From the NCBI GenBank assembly GCA_015487975.1, contig WFOS01000092.1:27019-91018 (forward strand): 64,000 nt of DNA. The letters run 5' to 3'. Position numbers and translations under genes: made by a program. Source of the stretch: Ardenticatena sp. Lineage in GTDB: Bacteria; Chloroflexota; Anaerolineae; Ardenticatenales; Ardenticatenaceae. Numbering within the stretch: the first letter of the stretch is position 1; every line of letters starts with the position of its first letter. The notes under the pieces were generated by a model that saw nothing but the letters and a program-made list of their open reading frames with translations, did no database searches and was not told the DNA's origin. This document shows positions 8,660 to 17,520 of this stretch, piece by piece.

Positions 8660-8687
8660 ATTATAGCGTATGCCTGATGAGTGGCAA
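8660..8687 (-). promoter_or_regulatory. tig promoter
   Basis: Minus strand TTGCCA (8682-8687), 16-bp spacer, TATAAT (8660-8665), about 50 nt before the TTG start codon. Confidence 0.7.
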
Positions 8688-8727
8688 ACCTTTTTCGATG
8701 TTGTATCGGGATTATTCCAAAGAAAGA

Positions 8728-8746
8728 CACCGCCAAAGTGGCGGTG
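8728..8746 (-). terminator. Terminator after tatA
   Basis: CACCGCC / GGCGGTG stem with a 5-nt loop. On the minus strand TCTTTCTTT follows. Confidence 0.7.
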
Positions 8747-8819
8747 CCTTCTTCGACTTCGTAAAAAAAGTCGGCGAGAAGCCGTCGATGTTCCAAATGT
8801 GTCGAACGAAGACGATCGG

Positions 8820-8990
8820 TTAGGCCTCTTTGTCCTCGATGACGGGGGTCTCCTCTTCGGCGGTTGCTTTACGGAATTCACGGATGCTACGCCCCAGTGC
8901 TCCCCCGAGTTCGGGCAGACGCCCAACGCCAAAGAAAATCACAACGATGACCAAAATGATCAGTAGTTCAGGCACACCCAGATTCGGCAT
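8820..8990 (-). CDS. tatA: Sec-independent protein translocase TatA/TatE-type subunit
   Basis: A short gene of 56 residues. It starts with ATG at 8990 (GGAGAG 5 nt upstream). It has one N-terminal membrane helix (about residues 7-22, PELLIILVIVVIFFG), the conserved FG-x-x-RLPELG hinge, then an amphipathic helix (GALGRSIREFRKA) and a short acidic tail. This is the classic TatA pore-forming architecture at a minimal length. It has its own promoter (9032-9059) and terminator. tatC is not in this window. Confidence 0.92.
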   Translation of the reverse strand: MPNLGVPELLIILVIVVIFFGVGRLPELGGALGRSIREFRKATAEEETPVIEDKEA

Positions 8991-9031
8991 GGCTCTCTCC
9001 TTATGTGGTACGCTTCTCGATTCCGTGGCGC

Positions 9032-9059
9032 ATTATACCATCTAGAAACTGTTGAGCAA
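9032..9059 (-). promoter_or_regulatory. tatA promoter
   Basis: Minus strand TTGCTC (9054-9059), 16-bp spacer, perfect TATAAT (9032-9037), about 40 nt before the tatA ATG. Confidence 0.7.
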
Positions 9060-9128
9060 AGAGGCGTTTGTCAAATCTAGTGCAGGTCATTTGTCAGGCG
9101 GTAGAGTGATACTTGCCACGCTATGTCC

Positions 9129-10286
9129 TTATGAAAATCCCCGCTGGTGTTGCCACCGAATACGTATCACGAGATAACCGCATACAAATAATGGTGCAAG
9201 CATGGTCGTAATCAATACGTTCGATTGCCAAAACTGAATTACGATAATGTACAGGACACACCATAGTACGTAAAGACTGATGAGCCAGCGCTGTTTCTCG
9301 ACGGGCAAGGTATCGATATAGGCATACAGTTCGATAAGCAGAGGAAGTAGCAATATCTGATCGAATAACCAGGCATAAGGGGCTAGTAAAAGCCCAAGGG
9401 ATAGCAAAAGAGGGGTTTGTTCAAACCATCTCCATTGCCGTTGGCTTCGTTTCCAAAGCCAAAGTGCAATACCAAGGCTTATGGCTGGTAATACCCATAT
9501 CAGAAAGGTTCGTTCAGGGCCGCCAATCAGGCGCACGAGTGTTGTGAGTGTAGGTGTTACCCAATATGTTGGAAGATCGCCTAGTGCCGAGATGAAATAA
9601 GCTTGCCAGATGTTCGGAAAAAGTAAGAGAGGGGATAGCGAAAAGAAAATCAAGCTCATGATACTCCCTGTGATGAGATGCCATGCGCGTTGTTGCCATA
9701 CCCAAAGGATGAGAACGAGTGCAAATGGCATTGCCAAATGTGGCTTTGTGGAGAGAAAGAGCAGCGAAGCGCCAGCCAAAATAGGTCGACGCCGGTGAAA
9801 TACTGTGAACAATGTAGCCGATAATAAAACAAATGCACTTAACTGCTGTTGTTTCAAGAGCATGAGTGTTGGTGGAAAGGTCATAGCAAGAACAAACGCG
9901 ATTATCATGCGATGCCATGAATGGCGGACGATATGCCACCATATGGCTGCCATCGTTGTAATGAGTGCTACAAGAATCGTTATCCATATCCATTGTGCAA
10001 TTGAAAAGGGAAGACCTGCAAGTGGGAAAAGCCATAGCGCGACCCAAGGGGGATTCCAAACAAGCAACGGGAAATCTTTGTGCCAACCGAGGCTCTGTTG
10101 AAGAACGAGAAGCGCTTTCGTGTCATATGGATTGCTGCCTTTGGCAAGCAACCAAGCTGCACCCCAAAACGCACTAAAATCATTCAAGGGAAGCGGATGA
10201 TTTGTGATTGCTTGTTTCAAAACAACACCTAATACCCCCAGTGCAAGGCAAAGAAGGCCCCAAGATATTCTCTTTGATTGCAACAT
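9129..10286 (-). CDS. GT87-type (DUF2029) polytopic membrane glycosyltransferase
   Basis: 385 residues with about nine to ten hydrophobic segments. The N-terminal signature NDFSAFWGAAWLLAKGSNPYD contains the acidic residue seen in GT-C enzymes of the GT87/DUF2029 group. That group transfers mannose or related sugars from polyprenyl-phosphate donors outside the cytoplasmic membrane. ATG at 10286 with AAGGAG 7 nt upstream. The gene is visibly more AT-rich than its neighbours and uses A/T-ending codons freely, a sign of recent transfer or relaxed composition. It stands alone between tatA and the divergent mnmG. The sugar and acceptor cannot be told. Confidence 0.75.
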   Translation of the reverse strand: MLQSKRISWGLLCLALGVLGVVLKQAITNHPLPLNDFSAFWGAAWLLAKGSNPYDTKALLVLQQSLGWHKDFPLLVWNPPWVALWLFPLAGLPFSIAQWIWITILVALITTMAAIWWHIVRHSWHRMIIAFVLAMTFPPTLMLLKQQQLSAFVLLSATLFTVFHRRRPILAGASLLFLSTKPHLAMPFALVLILWVWQQRAWHLITGSIMSLIFFSLSPLLLFPNIWQAYFISALGDLPTYWVTPTLTTLVRLIGGPERTFLIWVLPAISLGIALWLWKRSQRQWRWFEQTPLLLSLGLLLAPYAWLFDQILLLPLLIELYAYIDTLPVEKQRWLISLYVLWCVLYIIVIQFWQSNVLITTMLAPLFVCGYLVIRIRWQHQRGFS

Positions 10287-10583
10287 CCTTCTGCTCCTTG
10301 ACTCTGTACTTTGTGCAAAGGCACAATAGATTCGAGCGTCTCAGGGTAAGGTTTTTGCTGGTGGGTCATTGTATCATCTGTACAAGCAAAGGGCTACCTC
10401 CTTACAGCGATGATTCTGACACCAAGGGGCGAAGGAGATTAGGGAAATTCTGGCAAACAAACAAGCAGGCGAAACAATCCGCAACGAGAAATCTGTTTTC
10501 AACTTCGTTTCAGCCGTGCTACAATGCTCCGCCCAAATTCCCCATGTGAAGCGGATACGAGCAGGGGGCGAGGAGAAGCAAAG
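10287..10583. other. Divergent intergenic region between the GT87 gene and mnmG
   Basis: This 297-bp stretch is relatively AT-rich. For mnmG it contains a TACAAT -10 box at 10520-10525 with a weak -35 (TTTTCA, 10496-10501, 18-bp spacer). A second TACAAT on the minus strand near 10365-10370 has no matching -35. No small gene, RNA or repeat is recognisable. Confidence 0.5.
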
Positions 10584-12545
10584 ATGTACTATGATGTGAT
10601 TGTCATTGGTGGTGGGCACGCGGGATGTGAAGCCGCCTTGGCGGCTGCCCGCATGGGAATGAAAACCTTGTTGCTCACGATGAATCTCGACCAGATCGCC
10701 TACATGGCATGTAATCCCAGTATTGGGGGCCCTGCCAAAGGACACCTAGTGCGCGAGATCGACGCATTGGGGGGCGAGATGGCGAGAGCGATTGACCGTA
10801 GCGCCATTCAAATCCGCATGTTGAACGAATCCAAAGGGCCCGCTGTGCAGGCGCTACGTGCGCAAGCCGACAAGCGCCTCTATTCCTGGCTCATGAAGAT
10901 GGAGATGGAACGGGTGCCCAATCTGCACCTGCGCCAGGACCGTGTGGACGATTTGATTGTGGAAGGTGGGCGCATCGAGGGCGTGAAGGTTTCGTTGGGG
11001 CGTGTGTACGAAGCAGGGGCTGTTGTGGCCACAACAGGCACGTTCTTGCACGGGCGCTTGATTACGGGCGATGTCATCCGCTCCGGGGGACGTGCCGGCG
11101 AGGGGGCTGCGCATAGTCTGAGTGATACGTACCGCCGCCTTGGCTTTCAGCTTGGGCGCTTGAAGACGGGTACGCCCCCACGCGTGGATGCCCGCACCAT
11201 TGATTTCAGCAAAACCAAGGTGCAACCTGGCAGTACGCGCCCGCTCTACTTCTCGTTTGCCTATCCCGATGCGGGAATTTTGCCGCCGGAAAACATCATC
11301 ACGCGATTGGGACCACCCAACCCCGTTTATCCCATTCCCCCCGAAGCAGAAGCGGCAATGCGCTGGCGCCCACAATTGCCCTGCTATCTGGTCTACACCA
11401 ATCCCGATTTTCATGCCATCGTGCGTGCCAATCTCGACCGTGCCCCCATGTTTACTGGTGTCATCGAAGGGGTCGGGCCACGCTACTGCCCCAGCATCGA
11501 GGATAAAATCGTGCGCTTTGCCGAAAAAGAGGCGCATGGCCTTTTTCTCGAACCTGAAGGGTGGCTGACCGGAGAAGTCTACATCCAGGGCTGCAACACG
11601 AGCCTTCCAGAAGATGTACAGTGGGCAATGGTGCGCACGATCCCTGCCTTGCGCAATGCCGAGTTGATGCGTATTGGCTATGCCGTGGAGTATGACTACG
11701 TGCACCCCATGCAACTCAAAGCGAGCCTTGAAACCAAGTTGGTGGATGGCTTGTTCCATGCGGGGCAACTCAATGGCACAACGGGCTACGAAGAGGCCGC
11801 CGCACAAGGCTTGATAGCAGGCATCAATGCCGCGCTCTACGTGCAAGGCAAACCACCGCTCATCCTGGGGCGCGATGAAGCGTACATCGGTGTGCTCATC
11901 GACGACCTCGTGACCAGCGAAATCACCGAACCCTATCGCCAGATGACGGGGCGTGCTGAATTCCGCTTGCTCTTGCGCCAGGACAATGCCGACCTGCGCT
12001 TGACGCATCACGGCTATCGGGTGGGATTGGTTTCGCGCGAGCGCTACGAAGCGGTGGAAGCCAAACGCAATCGCGTAGCAGAGGAGCTGGCACGGTTGGA
12101 GCGCACGTTCCTCAAACCGCGTGAGGTGAACGAAATGTTGGTGGCCCATGGGTTCGAGCCGATTCACGATGGCGTGCAGGCGCTGCAATTCTTGCGTCGC
12201 CCAGAGGCGACCTACGATTTGATTGCCAAATTGACCCCGCCACCCATACCGTTGACCGAAGATGAAGCCGAGCAGGTGCAGATTCAGGCCAAATACGCAG
12301 GCTATATCGAGAAACAGCTGGCAGAAGTGGAACGCATGCGCCGCCTCGAAGACCGCCTGATTCCCGATGACATCGACTACTTTTCGCTGCATGGGCTTCG
12401 CAAAGAGGCGCGCGAAAAACTCGACCGTTTCCGCCCACGCACGGTAGGACAGGCGGCACGCATCTATGGCGTCAATCCTGCCGATGTGAGCGTGTTGCTG
12501 GTGCATCTGGAACGCATGGGCAAAGTCTCGGTAGAAGACGATTGA
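10584..12545 (+). CDS. mnmG: tRNA uridine-5-carboxymethylaminomethyl(34) synthesis enzyme MnmG
   Basis: 653 residues from ATG 10584 (GAGGAG 8 nt upstream; the open frame extends upstream over the promoter). It is an FAD enzyme that works with MnmE on wobble uridines of tRNA. The N-terminal dinucleotide motif is [17 protein letters not shown] (residues 9-25). The family signature [21 protein letters not shown] follows, then GTPPRVD, and the C-terminal tRNA-binding segment with EIKAKYxGY-like [13 protein letters not shown]. The length is normal. mnmE is not adjacent. A rho-independent terminator follows at 12570. Confidence 0.97.
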   Translation: MYYDVIVIGGGHAGCEAALAAARMGMKTLLLTMNLDQIAYMACNPSIGGPAKGHLVREIDALGGEMARAIDRSAIQIRMLNESKGPAVQALRAQADKRLYSWLMKMEMERVPNLHLRQDRVDDLIVEGGRIEGVKVSLGRVYEAGAVVATTGTFLHGRLITGDVIRSGGRAGEGAAHSLSDTYRRLGFQLGRLKTGTPPRVDARTIDFSKTKVQPGSTRPLYFSFAYPDAGILPPENIITRLGPPNPVYPIPPEAEAAMRWRPQLPCYLVYTNPDFHAIVRANLDRAPMFTGVIEGVGPRYCPSIEDKIVRFAEKEAHGLFLEPEGWLTGEVYIQGCNTSLPEDVQWAMVRTIPALRNAELMRIGYAVEYDYVHPMQLKASLETKLVDGLFHAGQLNGTTGYEEAAAQGLIAGINAALYVQGKPPLILGRDEAYIGVLIDDLVTSEITEPYRQMTGRAEFRLLLRQDNADLRLTHHGYRVGLVSRERYEAVEAKRNRVAEELARLERTFLKPREVNEMLVAHGFEPIHDGVQALQFLRRPEATYDLIAKLTPPPIPLTEDEAEQVQIQAKYAGYIEKQLAEVERMRRLEDRLIPDDIDYFSLHGLRKEAREKLDRFRPRTVGQAARIYGVNPADVSVLLVHLERMGKVSVEDD

Positions 12546-12569
12546 TCGCTTCTCGAAAGGTTCGTTACC

Positions 12570-12600
12570 GACCTGACGGGGGCTCCTCGTCAGGTCTTTC
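12570..12600 (+). terminator. Terminator after mnmG
   Basis: Stem GACCTGACG / CGTCAGGTC (12570-12578 and 12588-12596) with a 9-nt loop, followed by TTTCGGTTTT. Confidence 0.8.
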
Positions 12601-12621
12601 GGTTTTGATGGAGGTCGGTGT

Positions 12622-13116
12622 ATGATGGGCGTCAACACGATGGAGGCGAAGATGTCTGTACCAGAAGTGCGCATTCGTGCTGCGACGCCTGAGGATATGC
12701 CCGTGATCCGTGCGATGGTGTGGCGCGAACGCTTGGACCCCACCCAACTGCATTGGCGGCATTTTTGTGTGGCAGAAGACGAACGGACGGGGGCGATCGT
12801 GGCATGTGGGCAGTTACGCCCATTTTGGCGAGCACAGGAACTGGGCAGCCTGGTGGTCGAGCCAGCATGGCGCGGTCGCGGAGTGGGGCAGGCGATGGTG
12901 CGTTATCTGGCGGCATGCGCAACTAGACCACTTTTTCTCGAATGTGCTGAGTCGTTGGCATCGTTTTATGCGCAATGTGGCTTCGAACGGGTGGCGCCGT
13001 GGCGTGTGACCTTCCCGTTGAACATCAAGTTCATGCTTTCGTGGCTCGTCGTCCATCTTCTGGGCAAGCGTTTGGCCGTGATGCGCTATGCAAGAGAGAA
13101 ATATCCGTTGGAGTGA
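12622..13116 (+). CDS. GNAT-family N-acetyltransferase
   Basis: 164 residues. Motif A of the GNAT fold is LGSLVVEPAWRGRGVGQAMV, with the acetyl-CoA pyrophosphate loop RGRGVG at about 92-97. The end has the motif-B-like FYAQCGFERV. The C-terminus (FPLNIKFMLSWLVVHLLGKRLAVMRY) is more hydrophobic than usual. The start is ambiguous. ATG 12622 (GGAGG 7 nt upstream) is given; ATG 12652 also has GGAGG 5 nt upstream and begins right at the first beta strand. Four bases before the next gene, so probably co-transcribed with the MFS gene. The substrate is unknown. Confidence 0.85.
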   Translation: MMGVNTMEAKMSVPEVRIRAATPEDMPVIRAMVWRERLDPTQLHWRHFCVAEDERTGAIVACGQLRPFWRAQELGSLVVEPAWRGRGVGQAMVRYLAACATRPLFLECAESLASFYAQCGFERVAPWRVTFPLNIKFMLSWLVVHLLGKRLAVMRYAREKYPLE

Positions 13117-13119
13117 AGT

Positions 13120-14322
13120 ATGCGTGATATTTTGCGAAACCCACTTTTTGTGGCCATCTCGATTGGGCACATGATGGTAGACATTCTCAATAGCGCTATC
13201 CCTGTCATTCTGGCGACGCTTGCCATTCAACTGGGGTTGCGCAACGAACAACTCGGATTGGCCGCGTTGACCTATTCGTTTGGTGGTTCACTCACGCAGC
13301 CGCTCTTTGGCTACGTGGCCGACCGCTGGGGTAGTCGGTGGCTGGCGGCTGGAGGGTTGTGGTGGATGGCGGGCTTCTATCTCGTGGCAGCGTGGCTTTC
13401 GCCTTCGGTGGCCTTCGTGGTGCTGTTGCTTGTGGGGCTTGGATCGGCAGCATATCACCCCCAAGCGACGATGAATGCCCGCCTGGCGTCGGGGCGGATG
13501 GCGGCGAGTGGCACAAGTCTGTTCTTCTTGTTTGGGCAATTGGGGCTGGCGGCTGGTCCATTGCTAGCAGGGATATTGCTCGAACAGGTGGGGCTTTCGC
13601 TCACTCTGTTGGCACTGGGCGTGCCGGGATTGCTCGTAGGGGCGTGGACATGGCGTATCGTCGTGCCTCGCCACACACATACCACCACAGCAACCAGGCA
13701 GAAAGCCGCTGCTTCGTCAGCATTGCGCCTGGCGTGGCCGGTGATGGCGGCCTTCGTGTTGTTGCTTGTTTTCCGCATGTGGCCGCAAGCCGCTACACAA
13801 ACGTTCTTGCCCAAGTTGATGGGGGACGCTGGCATTCCCCCTGACCGCTACGGGTTCACGCTTTCGTTCTTGATGGCGGGTGCCGCGGTGGGGGGTGTGC
13901 TGGGCGGCTATCTGGCCGACCGTTGGTCTGCCAAGTGGACGATGGTGTTCTCGTTGGCATTGAGTGCCTTGCCGTTGTGGGCATATCTCCAATTGCCATT
14001 GACACATCCGCTTGTCCCCTTACTTGTGGGCGTGGCCGGCGTGTTGTTGGGAGCGTCACACAGCATTTTGGTGCTCATGGCGCAAAGTATGTTGCCGAAC
14101 CGCATGGCGCTCGCATCGGGGCTGGTGTTGGGCTTCATGTTCAGCGCAGGTTCGGCGGGTGGCTACCTGACGGGGCGCTTGGCGGATGTCGTTGGGTTGC
14201 ACACAGCCATGGAATGGTTGGCGGTAGTTGCATTGGCGGGCGCGCTTTGTGCATTGTTCATCCCACGTCGGCGTGAATTGGAGCAGGCAGCTGAGCGCCC
14301 CCTTGTGGTGGAGAAGCGGTGA
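13120..14322 (+). CDS. MFS transporter, fosmidomycin-resistance (Fsr)-like
   Basis: 400 residues with 12 predicted helices. HMMVDILNSAIPVI near the N-terminus and GLGSAAYHPQAT around residue 105-117 are hallmarks of the Fsr branch of the major facilitator superfamily. GYVADRWGSRW and GGYLADRWSAKW are the two loop 2-3/8-9 motifs. It is a likely proton-driven exporter; the substrate is unknown. ATG 13120 with GGAG 6 nt upstream. Its stop overlaps the next start (GTGA at 14319-14322), which couples it to the ligase-like gene. Confidence 0.88.
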   Translation: MRDILRNPLFVAISIGHMMVDILNSAIPVILATLAIQLGLRNEQLGLAALTYSFGGSLTQPLFGYVADRWGSRWLAAGGLWWMAGFYLVAAWLSPSVAFVVLLLVGLGSAAYHPQATMNARLASGRMAASGTSLFFLFGQLGLAAGPLLAGILLEQVGLSLTLLALGVPGLLVGAWTWRIVVPRHTHTTTATRQKAAASSALRLAWPVMAAFVLLLVFRMWPQAATQTFLPKLMGDAGIPPDRYGFTLSFLMAGAAVGGVLGGYLADRWSAKWTMVFSLALSALPLWAYLQLPLTHPLVPLLVGVAGVLLGASHSILVLMAQSMLPNRMALASGLVLGFMFSAGSAGGYLTGRLADVVGLHTAMEWLAVVALAGALCALFIPRRRELEQAAERPLVVEKR

Positions 14323-15800
14323 GAACCATGCCTCTGGTTTTCCACAGAAAAGTACACACCAGCATCGTGGTGAGTGTGTTGCTGCTGGGCATTGCCTATG
14401 CGCTTGCTACTATGCCCCTGGAACTGGCCGTGATGGCGCTGGGGGGGATTGGGTTCACGCTGGTGGTGTTGGTGCGGCCTGTGTGGGCGCTCTACGCGCT
14501 CCCCTTTCTGGTGCCCTTTCCTCTGCGTGAAATCAGTGTGGGGCCCGCCACGATCGGGGGCTTGGAAGCCTTGCTGGCGCTTTTCATTGCGGCATGGTTG
14601 GCACGCGGGGCAGTGCGACATGAGATCATCGTGCAACTACCACCGGCGACGGTGCCGCTTGCATTGTGGATTGGCGCGATGCTCCTGTCGTTGCTCAACG
14701 CCTTTTCGCTGGGTGCAGCGGCCAAAGAACTTGTCAAGTGGCTGGAAATAGCGGCGCTTTATACGATTGCTTGGCGTGAGCTGCGGCGGCGCGATATCCT
14801 CATCATCGTGCTGGCCTTACTCACGGCGGGCGCGCTGGCAGCGATGCAAGGCATTTATCAGTCGGTATTCCGCGTCGGGCCGCCTGGCTTTTTGTTTCCA
14901 CTAGCGGGGCGGCTGTGGCTGCGTGCCTATGGCACCTTTGCCCAACCCAACCCCTATGCAGGTTATCTCGGCCTGACGTTGCCACTGGCGTATGGCATCG
15001 TGCTAGCGACCAGTGGTATGGCCCCCCAACGAGACGATGGTTTGCCATTGGTGATGCGCTCGGCGCTCATGCTGTACGCCCTCGTCACGGGGGGGCTGAT
15101 GGTGCTGGCGCTCTTTTTCAGCTTGTCGCGCGGTGCTTGGATTGGGGCAGCGGCAGCGGTGCTGGTGGTGAGCATGGTGCTCAGTCGGCGTGCGTTCGTG
15201 GGGACGGTGGCAGCGGGAACGGTTGGGGCACTCTTTTTGGCATTGGGGGGCTGGGCGTATGTGCCGCTTCCCATTCGCGAACGGTTGACGGATTTTTTGC
15301 CCTACGTGGGGCTTGTGGATGTGCGTGCCATCGAAGTCAACGACCGCACGTTTGCCATTGTGGAACGCCTGGCGCACTGGTATGCGGCGGTGGGCATGTT
15401 TGCCGATTTTCCATGGTTGGGAGGTGGTGTGGGAAACTATGCCGCACGCTACCCTATGTACAAATTGCCACCGTGGGACGACCCATTGGGGCATGCCCAC
15501 AACATCTACCTCAACGTAGCGGCAGAAACAGGGTTGATCGGGTTGACGACGTACCTCTTGTTTTGGGCAGCAGCGCTTTGGCTGGCGTGGCGGGCTGTGC
15601 GCCACACGTCGGGGGTGTGGCGCGGCGTTGCCATTGGCGTGTTGGGGGCATTCGTGCATTTGAGCGCCCACAACGTTTTCGACAATCTGTACGTGCATGG
15701 CATGTATGTGCAAGTCGCGATACTGCTTGCTCTTGTCGCAGTGCTGGTGGATAATCGCCAGGACGCAGACCCTTCCTCCATCAACCCAACAACAGGTTGA
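14319..15800 (+). CDS. O-antigen ligase/Wzy-like polytopic membrane protein
   Basis: 493 residues from GTG 14319 (GGAG 5 nt upstream, overlapping the MFS stop); ATG 14328 is the alternative. It has about 11-12 membrane helices. The periplasmic loop with GTFAQPNPYAGYLGLTLPLA and the later PWLGGGVGNYAARYP...HAHNIYLNVAAETGLIGL block are the conserved features of the Wzy_C/O-antigen ligase family. In monoderm bacteria such proteins polymerise or ligate lipid-linked glycans to surface acceptors. Neighbouring XRE and PlsC genes follow within a few bases, so this is one operon (13120-16961). Specific role inferred. Confidence 0.82.
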   Translation: MRTMPLVFHRKVHTSIVVSVLLLGIAYALATMPLELAVMALGGIGFTLVVLVRPVWALYALPFLVPFPLREISVGPATIGGLEALLALFIAAWLARGAVRHEIIVQLPPATVPLALWIGAMLLSLLNAFSLGAAAKELVKWLEIAALYTIAWRELRRRDILIIVLALLTAGALAAMQGIYQSVFRVGPPGFLFPLAGRLWLRAYGTFAQPNPYAGYLGLTLPLAYGIVLATSGMAPQRDDGLPLVMRSALMLYALVTGGLMVLALFFSLSRGAWIGAAAAVLVVSMVLSRRAFVGTVAAGTVGALFLALGGWAYVPLPIRERLTDFLPYVGLVDVRAIEVNDRTFAIVERLAHWYAAVGMFADFPWLGGGVGNYAARYPMYKLPPWDDPLGHAHNIYLNVAAETGLIGLTTYLLFWAAALWLAWRAVRHTSGVWRGVAIGVLGAFVHLSAHNVFDNLYVHGMYVQVAILLALVAVLVDNRQDADPSSINPTTG

Positions 15801-15807
15801 AGGCATC

Positions 15808-16296
15808 ATGTCAACGACATTTGGGCTCTATCTCAAAACACTTCGTGAACGTGCTGGCATCTCGCAAGAAGCCTTGGCCGAAGAAGCGGGGATTTCTAGC
15901 GCCTATGTTTCCCAAATCGAAAGCGGGCAGCGCAACCCACCTTCGCCCCCCATTTTGCGCGAAATGGCAGGCCCCCTTGGTGTCGAGTATCCCGTCTTGC
16001 TTTATGCCGCGGGCTACCTACGCGACGACGACCTCTATGTGTTGCTCTTGCGGGCGTTCGATGAATTGCTGCAAATTGGCACTGGCCGCGAAAAACTCGA
16101 CACCTTGCTGCGTGATTTGGTCGAACGCTGGGTGGAACTCGATGAAGATGAACGGCGTACCCGCCTGGAAATGACAGATGCCGAACACATTGGCGAATTG
16201 CTCATGGAAGAAATCTTGCGCCATCAGCGCGACCTCATTCTCGAAGCCATTTTCCGCAACATTCCCGAAGGACGCGAGGGTGAATCGGCACCATGA
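15808..16296 (+). CDS. XRE-family helix-turn-helix transcriptional regulator
   Basis: 162 residues from ATG 15808 (AAGG 5 nt upstream). The HTH is at residues about 5-60: LKTLRERAGISQEALAEEAG, then SSAYVSQIESGQRNP. A helical C-terminal part (LLQIGTGREKLDTLLRDL...) has no recognised ligand domain. It overlaps the plsC start by 4 bp (ATGA). Because it sits inside an envelope-lipid operon it may regulate that operon; this is inferred only from position. Confidence 0.88.
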   Translation: MSTTFGLYLKTLRERAGISQEALAEEAGISSAYVSQIESGQRNPPSPPILREMAGPLGVEYPVLLYAAGYLRDDDLYVLLLRAFDELLQIGTGREKLDTLLRDLVERWVELDEDERRTRLEMTDAEHIGELLMEEILRHQRDLILEAIFRNIPEGREGESAP

Positions 16297-16961
16297 CACG
16301 TCTCAATCTCTACTGGCAAATTCGTGGGGCGTTGCGCCTGCTCTTTCGCTTGGGAAATTGGCACGTGCATGGCATAGAGCATGTCCCACTGGGGGGGCCA
16401 TTGCTCGTGGTCGTCAATCACATTAGTGCCTTCGAAGCGCCCCTGGTTGCTGCGACACTTCACATTGGGCCAATCGTGGTGCTTGCCAAAGCCGAGTTTG
16501 CGCATCCACTCAATCCGCTCGGTTGGCTGATGCGCACGATGGATGTCATTTTCGTGCATCGTGGTGAACCCGATCGCCATGCGCTCAAAGCCGCGCTTCG
16601 CGTTTTGCGCAATGGGGGGATTTTGGGACTGGCGCCCGAAGGCACGCGCAGCAAAACGGGTGGCTTGCAACGTGGGCGCGAAGGTGCTGCCTATCTTGCG
16701 TTGCAAACGGGGGCGCCGATTTTGCCCGTGGGTGTCTGGGGGCAGGAACGTATTCCACAAGATTTGCTCCACCTGCGCCGCCCTACCTACCACGTGCGTT
16801 TTGGCCCCCTGTTCACGCTTGAATACGATCGCTCACGCCCGAAACGTCAGCAATTGGTGGAAGCGACCGACCTGATCATGCGGCGTATTGCGGTGTTGTT
16901 GCCGCCAGCATATCGTGGGGTGTATCGGGAGGAGGTTGGAGATGGGGAGACTAGAGATTGA
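16293..16961 (+). CDS. PlsC-type 1-acylglycerol-3-phosphate acyltransferase, HX4E variant
   Basis: 222 residues. It is a membrane-associated acyltransferase of phospholipid synthesis. The usual HX4D catalytic motif reads NHISAFE, so the aspartate is a glutamate (H43, E48). Block II is FVHRGEPD, block III APEGTRSKTG and block IV LPVGVWG. The last ten residues (REEVGDGETRD) are encoded by an intergenic repeat that also runs past the stop codon. ATG 16293 overlaps the XRE stop. Either a working variant or a different acyl acceptor is possible. Confidence 0.85.
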   Translation: MTRLNLYWQIRGALRLLFRLGNWHVHGIEHVPLGGPLLVVVNHISAFEAPLVAATLHIGPIVVLAKAEFAHPLNPLGWLMRTMDVIFVHRGEPDRHALKAALRVLRNGGILGLAPEGTRSKTGGLQRGREGAAYLALQTGAPILPVGVWGQERIPQDLLHLRRPTYHVRFGPLFTLEYDRSRPKRQQLVEATDLIMRRIAVLLPPAYRGVYREEVGDGETRD

Positions 16962-17010
16962 TGGGGGTGGCATCCTCACTCTCCAATCCCCATTTTCCCA
17001 AATCTCATTC
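16929..17010. repeat. Intergenic repeat, copy 1 (forms the 3' end of plsC)
   Basis: Begins GGAGGAGGTTGGAGATGGGG and continues with a core (16951-16978, CTAGAGATTGATGGGGGTGG onward) that is nearly identical to 17444-17470. The TGA inside the core is the plsC stop. Rich in GGAG/CTCC words that can fold back on themselves. Confidence 0.65.
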
Positions 17011-17021
17011 GGAGGCAAGCC

Positions 17022-17438
17022 ATGGTCTTCACAGGGACGATTCATCTTCGAACACGTGGCGATACGGACATCCACGATATCACCGATGCTGTGGCGCAGA
17101 TTGTTGCCCAAAGTGGCATGAGCGATGGTATTGTCTGCATTTTCTCGCCAAGCTCGACCAGCGGCATTACCACCTTGGAATACGAAAGCGGCGCCATTGC
17201 TGACCTGAAACGCACGTTCGAAGAACTTGTGCCGCAAGACCGTGAGTATCGCCACAATTTGCGTTGGGGGGATGGCAACGGGCATAGCCATGTGCGTGCG
17301 GCCTTGCTGGGGCCGAGTGTGAGTCTGCCTCTGATAGAAGGCCGCTTGCGGTTGGGCACCTGGCAGCAGATCATTTTCGTAGACTTCGACAACCGCCCTC
17401 GCCACCGTGAACTCGTCGTGCAGATTGTGGGGAGATGA
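17022..17438 (+). CDS. YjbQ/UPF0047 family protein (secondary thiamine-phosphate synthase type)
   Basis: 138 residues, the usual size. Typical motifs are the N-terminal strand TIHLRTRG, IFSPSSTSGITTLE, the histidine-rich NLRWGDGNGHSHVRAALLG (the conserved metal/active-site histidines are in GNGHSH) and the terminal LGTWQQIIFVDFDNRPRHRELVVQI. E. coli YjbQ has weak thiamine-phosphate synthase activity; the physiological role is unsettled. ATG 17022 with GGAGG 6 nt upstream. It is flanked on both sides by copies of the same repeat. Confidence 0.9.
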   Translation: MVFTGTIHLRTRGDTDIHDITDAVAQIVAQSGMSDGIVCIFSPSSTSGITTLEYESGAIADLKRTFEELVPQDREYRHNLRWGDGNGHSHVRAALLGPSVSLPLIEGRLRLGTWQQIIFVDFDNRPRHRELVVQIVGR

Positions 17439-17520
17439 GGAGGCTGGAGATTGATGGGGTGGCATCCCTCATTCCCACTCTCCACGCTCCAACCTCTAAT
17501 CTCCAACCTCCATCCCCTCC
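17439..17520. repeat. Intergenic repeat, copy 2 (forms the 3' end of the DUF368 gene)
   Basis: Core CTGGAGATTGATGGGG (from 17444) matches copy 1. Its far end, read on the minus strand, is GAGGTTGGAGATTAG, which closes the convergent DUF368 reading frame with ...EVGD-stop. It fills the whole 57-bp convergent gap between yjbQ and the DUF368 gene. Confidence 0.65.

Noticed and set aside
10854..12743. 629-codon open frame opposite mnmG
   Set aside because: Antisense shadow of a well-supported gene; no Shine-Dalgarno and no recognisable protein family.
16929..17520. Composite transposon or MITE around yjbQ
   Set aside because: The two copies are short, imperfect and in part inverted relative to their neighbours, with no target-site duplication or transposase; yjbQ itself looks native.
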